This document shows positions 48,882 through 59,395 of a DNA stretch of 64,000 nt, piece by piece. Numbering within the stretch: position 1 is the first letter of the stretch; every line of letters starts with the position of its first letter. The stretch comes from Sarcomyxa edulis (Eukaryota; Basidiomycota; Agaricomycetes; Agaricales; Mycenaceae), in assembly GCA_009761415.1 (NCBI GenBank), contig QUOL01000026.1, positions 221,612-285,611 on the forward strand. Direction: 5' to 3'. The position numbers and the translations under genes are program-made. The notes under the pieces are model-generated. The model worked only from the letters and a program-made list of their open reading frames with translations, did not search any database and had not been told where the DNA came from.

Positions 48882-48931
48882 GGTTAGGGTTAGGAGTTAG
48901 GGGTTAGTGTTAGGGTTAGCGTTAGGGTTAG
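48882..48931 (+). repeat. Interstitial telomeric repeat, block 2 (degenerate)
   Basis: GGTTAGGGTTAGGAGTTAGG and following units, with variants GGGTTAGTG and GGGTTAGCG. Confidence 0.88.
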
Positions 48932-48999
48932 CTAGTTTAGGATCATGTAATAAATATTAGCATTCTAAACGACGTTCCGATTAAGGAACAGTACGTACG

Positions 49000-49022
49000 G
49001 TTAGGGTTAGTGTTGGGGTTAG
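49000..49022 (+). repeat. Interstitial telomeric repeat, block 3 (short)
   Basis: GGTTAGGGTTAGTGTTGGGG, three to four degenerate units, 180 bp before the stop of the retroelement-like frame. Confidence 0.75.
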
Positions 49023-49202
49023 CAGCATTCCTGGGCGGCCTAGGTTAATACCGTCTGCGCGGGTAGCAGACACCGAAGTACTTACAATATTGTACATATG
49101 CGAGAGAAAAACTCGAAAAAACGACAAAGGAGGTCAACCGTCATGGCATTCGGCGGGCGGTAACAAAACCAGCCAGGCCGAAACAACTCCAGCGATATTT
49201 GC

Positions 49203-49877
49203 TCAATCGTAACGTTTTCTCTTGACAAGGAACGTATTTGGGTCTATGCGGTCCGGGGACCTCGATCTGCGATGTATACGAATAGTGTTTTCATCGTCCT
49301 CCATTTCGACATCCTGTGTGATGTCAGCAATAGTTTCCAAATCCTGGGTAACGTGTTCCTCTAGTTTACTGATGACTAATTTTTTCCAAACAGACGTAAG
49401 GTCGAATAGGTTGCGAGTGCGTTTACGACTAACAATCATTCTTCGGTTTAACATATTTATTTTGCGCATGTCCGGCATCGGATACGAACCCGAAGGAGAC
49501 CAGATTTCGCTCCTCAAGGAGTCTGGCGCTTCCGACAGGGACGCATCTTTAAACGAAAATGCGGGATAAGGGAGACGATAATCTCCCGTCTCGGCACGAC
49601 CCATCCAGGTCCGCCAATAGTTAAACATAGTGTCACCAAGTTCTTTCGCGTTGAAGTAATTCCATGCCGTGTTGAATTCGGACTTAAGCACAAGAACATC
49701 CGCGTGCTCACGTTTAGTCTCGTTCAAACGTTTATTCCATCGTTCTGTGAAATTTGCCTTAAGCCAGGCGTCAACGACGTGTTCCGGATAGCCGCGCTTT
49801 ACATAAAGGGCTACTAACCCCTTCATGGCTTCGAAGTAGTGCGATTTAACACTGCTCAGCGTGGCCAGCCGCGACAT
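49203..49877 (-). pseudogene. C-terminal fragment of a putative telomere-attached retroelement protein
   Basis: A 224-codon frame without a credible start. It reads YFEAMKGLVALYVKRGYPEH, then VLVLKSEFNTAWNYFNAKEL and a basic end (IVSRKRTRNLFDLTSVWKKL). An RGYP turn followed by LVLK.EFN.AW resembles the segment after the reverse-transcriptase domain of Penelope-like elements; that comparison is from memory and weak. The 3' end faces TTAGGG repeats on the opposite strand, as expected for an endonuclease-less element primed from a telomere end. The reverse-transcriptase catalytic part is absent, so this would be a 5'-truncated copy. It could instead be an unrelated subtelomeric gene. Confidence 0.45.
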
Positions 49878-49879
49878 CT

Positions 49880-50085
49880 CACCGATAAACGTCCCTCTCC
49901 GGTATCCCGCGCCCCGGCCCCGCCCCCACGGAACCGTTCCCGGCCGGGTCCCGACCCGAAACCCCCCCGCGGCCCGGCCCTCCCTCGTCCCCGTGCGTTA
50001 GACCGGGGCCGGTCTTCTGCCGGGGTGCATCCCGTCGAGCACACGGGGGGAAAAAAAAATTAAAACCCCCAAAAAAAAAAAAAGG
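49880..50085. other. GC-rich block ending in A-runs
   Basis: 49900-50045 is almost all C and G with many CC/GG words, unlike anything else in the window, and is followed by A9 and A13 runs. It abuts the presumed 5' end of the retroelement fragment. It may be a junction of unrelated sequence. Confidence 0.6.
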
Positions 50086-50426
50086 CCACGAGTGAGAATC
50101 GAACCCTAGACCGTGCATTTACACCGGAACCGAACTTTTGGCCCCCCCCCACACTTGCATCTGGGAAAAACACCTTTGTCTTGACGTGACTTGAGAGAGA
50201 GCTTAGACATTAGCCAGGTTGTTCCAAGGTGCAAGAAAACGTCTCAGGATGTCAGGCCAACTTGACGGATATTTGGAATCTCAGGTCATGTGAATGCAGC
50301 ACTTTAAGATACTTCTGGCCCAAGATAGACAATGTCCATCTATACAATATGATGGGGAATGATGAATGTGTAAAAAAAGAAACCAAGTACATGCATGTAA
50401 AATTTGGAAAAAACTTTGCGAGCAAC

Positions 50427-50512
50427 AAGAATCGAACTCGGAACCTCAGCGCATTGCTCGCCGAAATGCCCGAAAGATCACGACGCTCGACCACTACACT
50501 AAAGAACCTTAC
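50427..50512 (-). repeat. tRNA-derived SINE-like head 1
   Basis: The minus strand reads TTTAGTGTAGTGGTCGAGCG (box A-like) and, about 50 nt on, GAGTTCGATTC (box B-like). The stems do not close like a functional tRNA. A weaker similar tail, GAATCGAACCCTAGACC, lies at 50097-50113. Confidence 0.55.
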
Positions 50513-50929
50513 AGTATTATTTGCTGCAATGCACTATGTACCAGACGCAGACTCAAGCTCCCAGTAACATGAAAAGGTGCTTTCATGTTACCGAACTGGG
50601 TCTTATTAACAAGCAACCTACAAGACGCGTTCAAACTTTTTGGACTTGGAGAAATCCGCTCTCATTGTGACGTGACATCACACTGTCACCGCGTTTTCAA
50701 CTTTGCTGCCAGCGCGTCGTCTTTCTTATTTCCTCCTCCCTTTTGCTTCCTCCATTTCTACAGATCAGGATCTGAATGGAGATATATCACACCCAACACA
50801 CCCGGTGTTGATCTGAAGAGCATCTGGTGTGCAGCTATGCACTGCTGGGTAGAAGGATGAGAAGCTCTTATCCTAGGCGGGTGGCTGGGATGAAGCGATG
50901 AAGCCCAGGCCGGCTCTTCTGCTTATTTA

Positions 50930-51130
50930 GGAAGGTGTGACATATTTACCTCCGTGTCGCGTTTTTTTTGAAACAGCCTTACAATTATGAAAACAGCTGT
51001 AAGGAGCCGCTTTTATCCAAGGTCTTTGACGATTGTAAAAACAATGCCACTGGCAAGAATCGAACCCTGAACCGTATATAGATTCATCAGGAAAACGTAA
51101 CACGTCTGAAAATGTTACCAACTAAGCTAT
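50930..51130 (-). repeat. tRNA-derived SINE-like copy 2 with body and A-rich tail
   Basis: On the minus strand: box A TAGCTTAGTTGGTAACA, box B GGTTCGATTCTTGCCAGTGG, then a body with TTTTTACAATCGTCAAAGAC and an A8 tail. The body is shared with the copy at 51785. Confidence 0.7.
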
Positions 51131-51404
51131 AGAGGAATATAGATTTATTATATTTATTGCAATATTTAACACTCCCAAAGCACCTGTGCCTATGCTGTTT
51201 TAGCTGGAGCTGTGATATTAGATCATCCAGTCCTGCCTGGTGTAACGAAAGGACATGATGACTTTTCCAAATATATAGGTGGGAAGCCCTAGTGGTAATC
51301 TTTAGCCTAAACCCCTTAACACTAGCCATAGTATGCCGACACCAAACACGCTTACTCCAGCCATGGGAAAGGCCATGCCATTCATAATGATTAATAATCC
51401 AAAT

Positions 51405-51510
51405 AAAAGTGTCAGCAGCAAGAATTGAACCTGTGACCATCACATATTATATAACCATACTTTCTAATTATACTTTCTGACACTATACCAACTAAGCTAT
51501 GAAAGCTTAA
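51405..51510 (-). repeat. tRNA-derived SINE-like copy 3
   Basis: Minus strand TAGCTTAGTTGGTATAGTGT, then GGTTCAATTCTTGCTGCTGA. Same A-box as copy 2 and a similar B-box. Confidence 0.65.
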
Positions 51511-51784
51511 ATAAAAATTATAATACAGTGAAATAAGTACCCATTTGAGAATTTGTTTTATTATCAATAAATTCAATATTAAATGAGTTTCCTCTTGCCT
51601 AACCCTAACTTAACTTTAGTGATCAAATATGTGTGTAATAATTATATAATAAGGTTTCTTCCATTGTGTTTTATTCCAGGACCTTTGTGTGGGAAGATTC
51701 ATGCTTAATCCTAGTTAACATTTTATTTGATAGAGAAATGAGTGAAATAAGTTTGTAGAATGGTGTATATATGACAATTTATGT

Positions 51785-51890
51785 AATATATGGTTTAGGG
51801 TTCAATTCTTGCCAGTTGCATTCTTTTACAATCGTAAAGGACCTTAGGCAAAAGCTCCTAGCTACAGTCATGGTGAGGTGGGTGCACTGC
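51785..51890 (+). repeat. tRNA-derived SINE-like copy 4 (body)
   Basis: Plus strand GGTTCAATTCTTGCCAGTTG followed by TTTTACAATCGTAAAGGACC, matching the body of copy 2 in the opposite orientation. The A-box part is degraded. Confidence 0.65.
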
Positions 51891-52199
51891 CACCTTTTGC
51901 TCTGGGGGAAAAAAAATTGGGTCTTTGAAGAAGAGATAAGCCAAATAGTACGGAGCTACATCTCCATACATACCTGGAGTTTCATCCATATTGGAGAGTT
52001 GCTTTTGACGTGCAAAGCAGGGCTCCGAGATCTAGATTTTCAAAAAATTGAGATTTATATGGGATTTATACCGGGTTTTGCCCCATATATATATGCATTG
52101 GGAATATATTTGTTCCCAATTAGAAAGACATGTTTATCTGAGTATATCTACTGAATCTTCTCGAATCCAACATATTCCACATTCCCGGGCAGCTTAGAG

Positions 52200-53100
52200 G
52201 GTCTCAGTCATCATATCTCAGTTTTTTTTTTTTTTGTATGTTTTTGTATGTTTTTTTCTCTATTTCTTCTTCAGTTTTTCCTTTCTTGCATTTGAAGGTG
52301 GATTGTATCATATGATATGTTGGTTTTTCAAAAGTGGCTAGACGGTTTTTCTTTTATTTGGGCATCGTAAATTGCACAATGTGCCTCCCGCCGTCAAGCA
52401 AGTGGCCCGTTCACAAAGAAAATAAACAAATAAAAGGTTAGCATAGCAGGGGGCTGTTTAGGGGGTTTCTAAAAAGCCGTGAAGTATTCACCTTACAAGA
52501 AAAGATATATTAGAATTGTATTGTAACCACAGTGAAGATCGAGGATGTATAAAGAGGCAGGAGCAAGCAAAAAAGTGCAAGAACTGTGAATTTTGCAATA
52601 TGGTCAACAATGTACAAGATGCAAAAAATATTCATGGCGAGAGGATATCAAGAAGAATGAGGTGGTAAAGTACTGTATTAAACGGAACATTCTCGACGGG
52701 GTTTCCCTTGGAGAATCTAGGAAATTCATTCAGAAAAGTCAGCTTTCCAGGTCATCTAGCAGCATTATAAAATCTGACATGGTATATCCAGATATTTTGA
52801 ACTTCTCGGGATCCATTGTGATTTTGTTTCAAAGATGACTGCCCCGAGTATAGAAGCTGCACGGCTTGCACTGACTGACTATGTGTCATAATCAGACCAC
52901 CTCCCAATACAGGGAATGACTATAAGGACCCACATTTTGATTTTCTTCACGAGGTGCAAATGGGACGCGGTGGATAGACAAGTATTGCAGTCTCATGTCA
53001 TTCACGTGATGCCAAGGACACCGACCCGGTCTTGCCAGCTATGTTTAGAAAAATATTTTCATGATCCGACAAATGACAATGTCAACAGGAAAAGTCACTT
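52200..53100. other. AT-rich sequence without recognised genes
   Basis: Contains a long T run near 52221-52260 and only short frames. Confidence 0.5.
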
Positions 53101-53109
53101 GTCTCTCAC

Positions 53110-53290
53110 ATGCTCTGAGAGAACCAAAAGCTTCCCAAAGCATTCCAGAGCATCTCAGGGGTATTTTAGGAGCTCTGAATGCTCTTGAGAGACTCTGAGA
53201 AGCTCTGAGAGTTGTTTGAGAGCTTTCTGAGATGCCTTAGGAATAAGTAGTTTCCTAGAGTACCTCAGACACCCTGGGATGCTCTGACAT
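53110..53290. repeat. Degenerate repeat of the word CTCTGAGA
   Basis: CTCTGAGA, AGCTCTGA and CTCAGA-type words recur irregularly over 180 bp, for example GAGACTCTGAGAAGCTCTGA. Confidence 0.6.
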
Positions 53291-53354
53291 ACCATTGAAA
53301 AAGGATGTAAAATAGAGTAAAAAACAGGTTTCGGATGACTAGAACATTGAAAAA

Positions 53355-53440
53355 AATAAATGCATTCAGCAAGGATCAAACTCGGACCCTTCACCTAAAG
53401 GACACAGAACCTCGGAAACTAACAACTTAACCAATAGTCT
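53355..53440 (-). repeat. tRNA-like degenerate copy 5
   Basis: Minus strand TAGACTATTGGTTAAGTTGT, then GAGTTTGATCCTTGCTG. More diverged than the others. Confidence 0.4.
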
Positions 53441-53697
53441 ACAAGACCATGTACATGTCAGTCTCCTACCCAGCCACACATTACGAGGTTCAAAATGAGA
53501 TTCACGCGATGTAAAATCCGAGAATTTGAGTGAGACCAATTATCAGTTGGATAGCACGGACCGGATTTCAAACTCCCCACACTCTTATTTTTTTTGAACC
53601 TCTCCACGGCGGCTGGCATATAACACAAGTAAACACGTTCTCAGCACCACCTCAACGCGTCGCATTTTTGTACCTACCTACTCTTTGTACTGCTTCA

Positions 53698-54123
53698 ATG
53701 GCATCTCGCGACCAACTTAATGCTGTTATTGCAGCTCTTGAGCACTATGACTTAGCTGCATCTAATTTCATCCTGTCTCTACTTAAAAATTCGCATTACC
53801 AAGAGCAAGCTTGCCTCAAAGACCTTCTCGAACACTCCGGAGAGATACTGTCCGCATTTCTACAACATCCCAAGACATCAGACTCCACTCTTGCATGGGC
53901 CAACAATATAATAAAGAAGAAATATGCCGAGGCCATCAAGAAATTAGCAAAGACCGAGAATGGATGGCACTTTAGTGCCCTTTGTGCTTCTGCAAAGCAA
54001 TTGCAGGAATTCCGCATCGAAGAAATGGCAGAACTAGAAGGAAATCAGCCACTGAACGTTGGGCTGCACTCATTACCATTGCAATGTCGCATTGCCTCCG
54101 TATTTTCCAGGCAGCTTTACTGA
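53698..54123 (+). CDS. N-terminal piece of an expanded Agaricomycete protein family
   Basis: From Met 53698 (MASRDQLNAVIAALEHYDLA) the frame runs 141 codons. It has a helical pattern with ENGWHFSALCASAKQLQEFR and IEEMAELEGN. I recall this GWHFSA...EFRIEEMA pattern from the N-terminus of large, probably transposon-linked mushroom families of unknown function (DUF6589-type proteins). The rest of such a protein is not readable downstream: 54124-55400 contains only broken frames. So this is probably a remnant; a small intact gene is possible. The region upstream to 53530 is open but has no better start. Confidence 0.5.
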   Translation: MASRDQLNAVIAALEHYDLAASNFILSLLKNSHYQEQACLKDLLEHSGEILSAFLQHPKTSDSTLAWANNIIKKKYAEAIKKLAKTENGWHFSALCASAKQLQEFRIEEMAELEGNQPLNVGLHSLPLQCRIASVFSRQLY

Positions 54124-55411
54124 TTGATTCTCTGTAGAAAAAAGTTGTGATAATCAGTCTGATGATGCAGAGCACGACTCAAAAATGTAACACTTTCAAA
54201 AGTATCTTCGGCATCTTCCTGCATGCTTCAAATACCCTGGAGAAAGTCATCGAAGCCCTCGCACACATAGGGATTTCAATCTTGATTCAAGCTATCCACA
54301 ACACAATCTGCTCACTATCGCGCTGTGAGGATGCCAGCATCCCCAGCCAAGGAATCAACAACTATACAACAACCTACTCTTATGCGACTCCCCAGACATA
54401 GCTAACTACAGAGATATTGGTGATATTACCACAAACAACTTGCTTTTTGAATGTCCGGACACTGAAAGACACCAAGTACCCGCGACTTGACGGTTTCTCC
54501 CCGAAAGCGGCCTCTTCATCCACTCACAAAACGCTAACCCGCCTTCGGTCACGTCTCAGAACGTTTTGGAATACCTGAAATCACACACGAACAACTTCTC
54601 CGAAGGAAATCTACCACCAGAACCCAATTCCCTATCGTCGTTTCACCTGACCGAAAGCCCAATGTACTCGATCACCTCTCCGCAGCCCCTAGATCCTTCG
54701 GACAGATCCCAAATCGTTTCAGCAGGCTCCCTTTCATCTCTAGAAGACCTCATCGAGAGATACTTCACCGACAAAACATTGCCACCAGTCGACATACCGC
54801 CAACGTGATGCTTGCTGCCCTGAGCTGTTCTTCCTATCAAATCGGACATATTCCCTTTACATTACAATCTCAATTCACACCTTTCCATGCATCTGGACGC
54901 CTCGTTAAGGCCTCCGTTCACCCTGACCAAGTGGTGCTACGGAATATGCTTCCCTCTGTGTTTATCACATGACACAGCACTTGTAAGCGAGGTATCGCCC
55001 GCTAACAAAGACACTACAGGTCTCCGCCTAGCAACCCACATCAAATTCACTCTTCTCGGACAACTTTGGCCGTCGTATCTTGGAAAAATCTATCGGAAGC
55101 TCCCTATCATCCTGCTCACTCGGACATGTTTCATCCCTTCACAAATTCACCTTGCAACACTTTCAGAGAGCCATGGTGGTAATATACAGTCTAACAGTCC
55201 TGGCTACAGCCAGTGGAAATTTTTTATTAAACATGGCTGTAGCCAGGCCTGTGGCTGTGCATGCTCCTCAGAGGTCCAGCACCCGATTTTCCCTCAGCTT
55301 GGTCAGCCAAAGTCCGGGACTTCCACCCTGGCCTTACACATGTACAAACAGAAGACCATGAATATAATAATAATAATATTCGGGCTGGTAGGCTTCCTAC
55401 ACAAAATGAAT
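54124..55411. other. Broken coding-like sequence
   Basis: Several short plus-strand frames (84, 80 and 200 codons) follow the gene fragment, without a consistent splice model. Probably the decayed remainder of the same element. Confidence 0.4.
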
Positions 55412-55507
55412 GCTATTAATGGACTTTCTTCTTCGGCTTGTTCCGATCGGATTCAGCTAGCCACGCCGCCGATTTGGACCTTTGGCTAGGTCCGAGTTAG
55501 CTAGCCA
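55412..55507 (+). repeat. Direct repeat, copy 1
   Basis: Shares CGGCTTGTTCCGATCGGATT and CAGCTAGCCACGCCGCCGAT with 55769-55858, spaced 357 bp. By eye about 85-90% identical over about 90 bp. Confidence 0.85.
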
Positions 55508-55768
55508 GCGCTCAATTTCTCCTCTCTGTCTCGGACAGGTCACAGTGGGTTGGCTCTGCTCCGGGTTCCACAATACAGGTCAGGTCCATCTCCGCCAGCT
55601 CGGACTTGGCCAAACCTGAGGAACTATCCTATGGCTGGTATCCGGGGAGGTCTTGGTAGCTGATCCCCTGGGGGGTACATTTGTGGCATTTGTGGCGCAC
55701 TGGCTGAGTTGGACCTGGCCAACCATCAAAGTAGAGCCTCTGGCTAACATTTTTCCCATCAGATCTAC

Positions 55769-55858
55769 GCTATTTACGGATTGCTCTTCTCGGCTTGTTC
55801 CGATCGGATTCAGCTAGCCACGCCGCCGATTTTGACCTCTGGCTAAGTCTGAGTTGGC
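55769..55858 (+). repeat. Direct repeat, copy 2
   Basis: Second copy of the repeat at 55412-55507. The DNA between them also repeats GAGTTGG and GGCTA words. It may be part of a degraded LTR or promoter duplication. Confidence 0.85.
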
Positions 55859-56009
55859 CGACAGACCCACATAATCCGTGGCTCTCGGAGATCATCTTCG
55901 AAGAATTATTCTAAGTCCAAATTTCGAAAATTTCTTGCTGGATCTTCAGTCTCTCTGTTGAATGACACTGAAAATATAAAATGGCATTGTACATTGATAT
56001 CTTGATACG

Positions 56010-59000
56010 TTATATGCTGCCTCTACAGGCTAGCATTCCCCAGAGTGTCCAGCCTACATCCAGGACAGCTTCTTCCCAATCCACAATAGGGCCTACAACT
56101 TTCACTCCGTCGACTTTACCTTGCACCGAACATCCCCACCAATAAAGACAAGCAACGACCCCTAAGAAGCCGTTAGCCCCAGGGCAGTTCAGTGACTCCC
56201 AGTCGTCGCCGTACTCCTCAATCTTCGAGGGCCAATCCGATGCACTCTCAAGTTCGCGCCACTTTGGCTGCAACGAAATCCACCACTCAAGCCACGTATT
56301 TCCGAACGACTCGGTATTCGTCACCAGTGTTGACGCACCGCCGCGCCCGCGTCCGTCTATTATCCAGACCGTGAGCTGAGCGGGCCTTCCAGCCTTTGGA
56401 AACCCGCGTTTTCCATTTTTGAAGTCGTTCGAGACTTCGAGCTTGATGAGCAAATCTATTAAGTTGCGGAAGGGTTGCCCGAGGTCAATGGACGTCAGAA
56501 TTGTCAATGGTGTCCGTAGCCAGTTGGGTGCGTTGTCGGGAAGCTTGATCTCCTTCCCTACCGATTCCTTGTTGCGGTCGTTGAAGAAACGTTTATCGAC
56601 ACTAGGAGAGTCACGGAGGCTCTCGTCGAGAGGGGGTGGGTTTCCGACGTCGCCAGCCGCAGGTTTGCGGACGTTTAGGGAAGAGGTGTTGGAGCTGTCA
56701 TTGTGCAGACCGTCTTCACGTTCGAGAGTGGAGTCGAGAGGAGTTCCAGAATCGACACCAGGGTTGCGAACATCAGGAACAGGAGTGGGAACATCCCTGA
56801 GTGCCGGCCTTCCAAAACCAAGATGTCGCTCCCTTTCGGCAGTGCGACGAAAGGTGTTAACACGTTGGAGATGGCTGGAAACGTTTCCAAGATCGACAAG
56901 GCCGGGGCAAACCTCAGGGGAATCTGGCCGGTCGGTGTGAACATCGAGGGAGTTGGTGCGAACATCAGGGGAATTGGTGCGAACATCAGGGGAACCTGGC
57001 TGGTCGGTGCGAACATCAGGTGATTCTGATTGTCCGACGCCAACTTCAATGGAGGAGGGTTCGGGAATGGGGGGAACTACACTGCTGAGTCGGGAAACAT
57101 GAACATCAGAGGGGAAAGAGTGACTTCCTGCGTTCGTGCCCGCGAGAACAGTCCCCTCGCCCGTATCCACATTCATGGCTGTGTCGTCCAGCCCTCTATC
57201 GCTGACGCTAGGCTCTAGCATGTCTTCATCGCCGCCGTTCTCCGTATCCTGCCTATCGTGTTCAGCCGTTCCTCCTCTATCAGCTGCCGTTCCCTGACCC
57301 CCCTTCTCCCCAGAGCCGCTTGCTGCCCCTTCTGTGGACGGTATAGACTGGAGCCCTCGTGTAGACCGTCTTGGAGGCTCTGTCGGTACGATTCGTTCCC
57401 TCCTCCTTGGTTTTGGCCTCGGCTGTTGAACGTCGTCTGCAGCCTTTGTCTTTCCAGATATAAAACTGGCGGCGTGCCTAAGCTCGAGCTCGTCCAGAAG
57501 GCGTTGATTGGCTGCGATGTTTTCGTTTCTGATTCTCTCGTACTCAGAAATGATGGGGTTGGATCTGGATGTGCTGGGTTTGGGAGAGGCGGTCTGCGAC
57601 GACAGGCCTTGAGTCGATGGTGCATTTTTTGCCAGGGATGGGGTCTTCTTCACTGCCGTCGTCTTCGTCTTTGCTGCCGTCGTCCCCTTCAGCACCGTCT
57701 TCCCCGCCATTGCACCTGCAGGCATGTCTCCCAACTGTGCTCTTTTCCTCTTTTTTGTTCGCTTTTTCATCGCCTCCTCCTCACTATCGACGTCGTCGTC
57801 GTTGTCGTCTGAGGATGACGACGAGTTGCTATCGGAGTCGCTGTGCCCAGGCACCATATCTTCGTCGTCTTCGTCCAGATCCATACGGTATTTGGCTTGC
57901 AACAATGGGTCGTCCGGAGCTAATGCCGCTGCAGCTTTATCCTCATCAGCTGTTTTGCGTGTAGTTAGTATTGAAGTCTAGACATCGAATGAATACATGA
58001 TGTACTTACTGAAGCAGGTCTGCAGGTAGCCCTCGAATAGCGCGCTAACGTTCTTTTGATAGCGCTCAGGCTGCCATCCCGCAAATGAGACCGGATTCAG
58101 TGAATTGTTGAGCGATTTGGTTATGCTGAAGCACATTATCGAATGAGCACATCAATTTAACCGTAGCGAACAGAAGAAAACTTACGTCAGACAACCAATC
58201 TCCCCCCCTTGATCCGGCATGCATCCACCGACGAGTACCACCATATGCATCCCAGTGAAGTCCTTGACGCCTTGGAAGATCGGTGTGAAGAATGCTCCAA
58301 GTCGATTGATACATCTGAGAGATGCAGAGTTAGCCTTGAGATCGAAGATACACGGATGAAGGAGACGCTCACCTTTGTCGATCTGCTGGTGCCTGCGATG
58401 GAGGGGTGGACATGGCCGTCTTATACTGCGCATTAGCCTGATCACGATCTGCTTCTGCCCTTTCCACAAGACACGCCTTCTGGTCCTCTGGTAACGCGTC
58501 GTATAGCTCCTTGGCAATTTTGCAACGAAATGCAGCGGTAGGGTTGCCAGTCGTGCTCGGGTTTGCAGCCGTGTGCTCTGCCCATTGTTCCATGACCTTC
58601 GGATGAATCTCCTGCTTTTGGTTCTCGTGCATATATTGCTGATATCCCTGGCGTCGTTTCTGGGGAGGAGCTTTGACACCGGACAACTTCGCCATCAACA
58701 ATGCTAGCGGATCGTCTTTGAAGTTCACGCGCTTGGCCATCGCGATTTTTTTCATCCGCTGTACGCGGTATTGAAGCCAACGTCGGATAGCCTGATAACA
58801 CTAGCATCAATCTTTGCGATAGAACACGCGCCAAATGATGAAAAGAGAACGCACCTTATTTTTCTGGCGTATATGGTCTCCTCGTGCAACTTGCTCTTCC
58901 GCTGTCAACTCCTCTACCACAGGGGGCGCGTTGATGTTGTAGACAGGCAGAGGTAAGTCCGGTTCTTCGTCGTCCGAGAGTCTCCAAGAGATGAGAGTAT

Positions 59001-59175
59001 GATATTCGTTGCAGACGCGATTGAAGTAATCTCGTTCGGCTGTCCATCCAAAACGCATCGAGTCCGCGTACTTCTCAACATGAGGTAACAGGATGGTCTC
59101 ACGACAACCTTCGGCCCATAGCTTCTGATTGCGCCGCTCCTTTTTGGGGATGCGCTTGTATTTTCGGTTTCCCAT
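56010..59175 (-). CDS. 974-aa protein of a large Agaricomycete-expanded family
   Basis: Five exons: 58855-59175, 58373-58791, 58186-58314, 58010-58125, 56010-57949; 975 codons with all phases correct. Residues 1-240 match a family I know as abundant in mushroom genomes: ETILLPHVEKYADSMR, VCNEYHTLISWRL, IRRWLQYRVQRMKK, RQGYQQYMHEN and a helical block that looks HMG-box-like. FGGIxxGVKDFTG-type and GGEIGCLT segments follow. The middle (about 345-830) is acidic, Lys-rich and disordered, with a PDVRTNS/PDVRTDQ repeat near 640-690. The last 140 residues are Trp-rich and ordered (CPGANGFLGVVACLYWWG). Probably nuclear; role unknown. Divergent to the next gene across 220 bp. Confidence 0.85.
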
Positions 59176-59395
59176 TCAATGTAGACACTTTGTTCGAATC
59201 AAGTTCAGCAACAACAATTAGATGTTAAGAGAACTCACAATTGATTTGATCCACTGAGCTGATATGTAGTATTTTATGTCTTAGAATTTGCTTGCAATAT
59301 GCACGGATGCAGCCACGTGCGTACTGCTCGGAGATTCAAGCTCCGCCCCTTCATCATCGATTCAGATCAGATAACGATTTTCAGTCCCCACCACG

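Noticed and set aside
50097..51510. Functional tRNA genes
   Set aside because: A- and B-boxes are present, but acceptor and anticodon stems do not pair convincingly and bodies with tails follow, which fits SINE-like repeats better.
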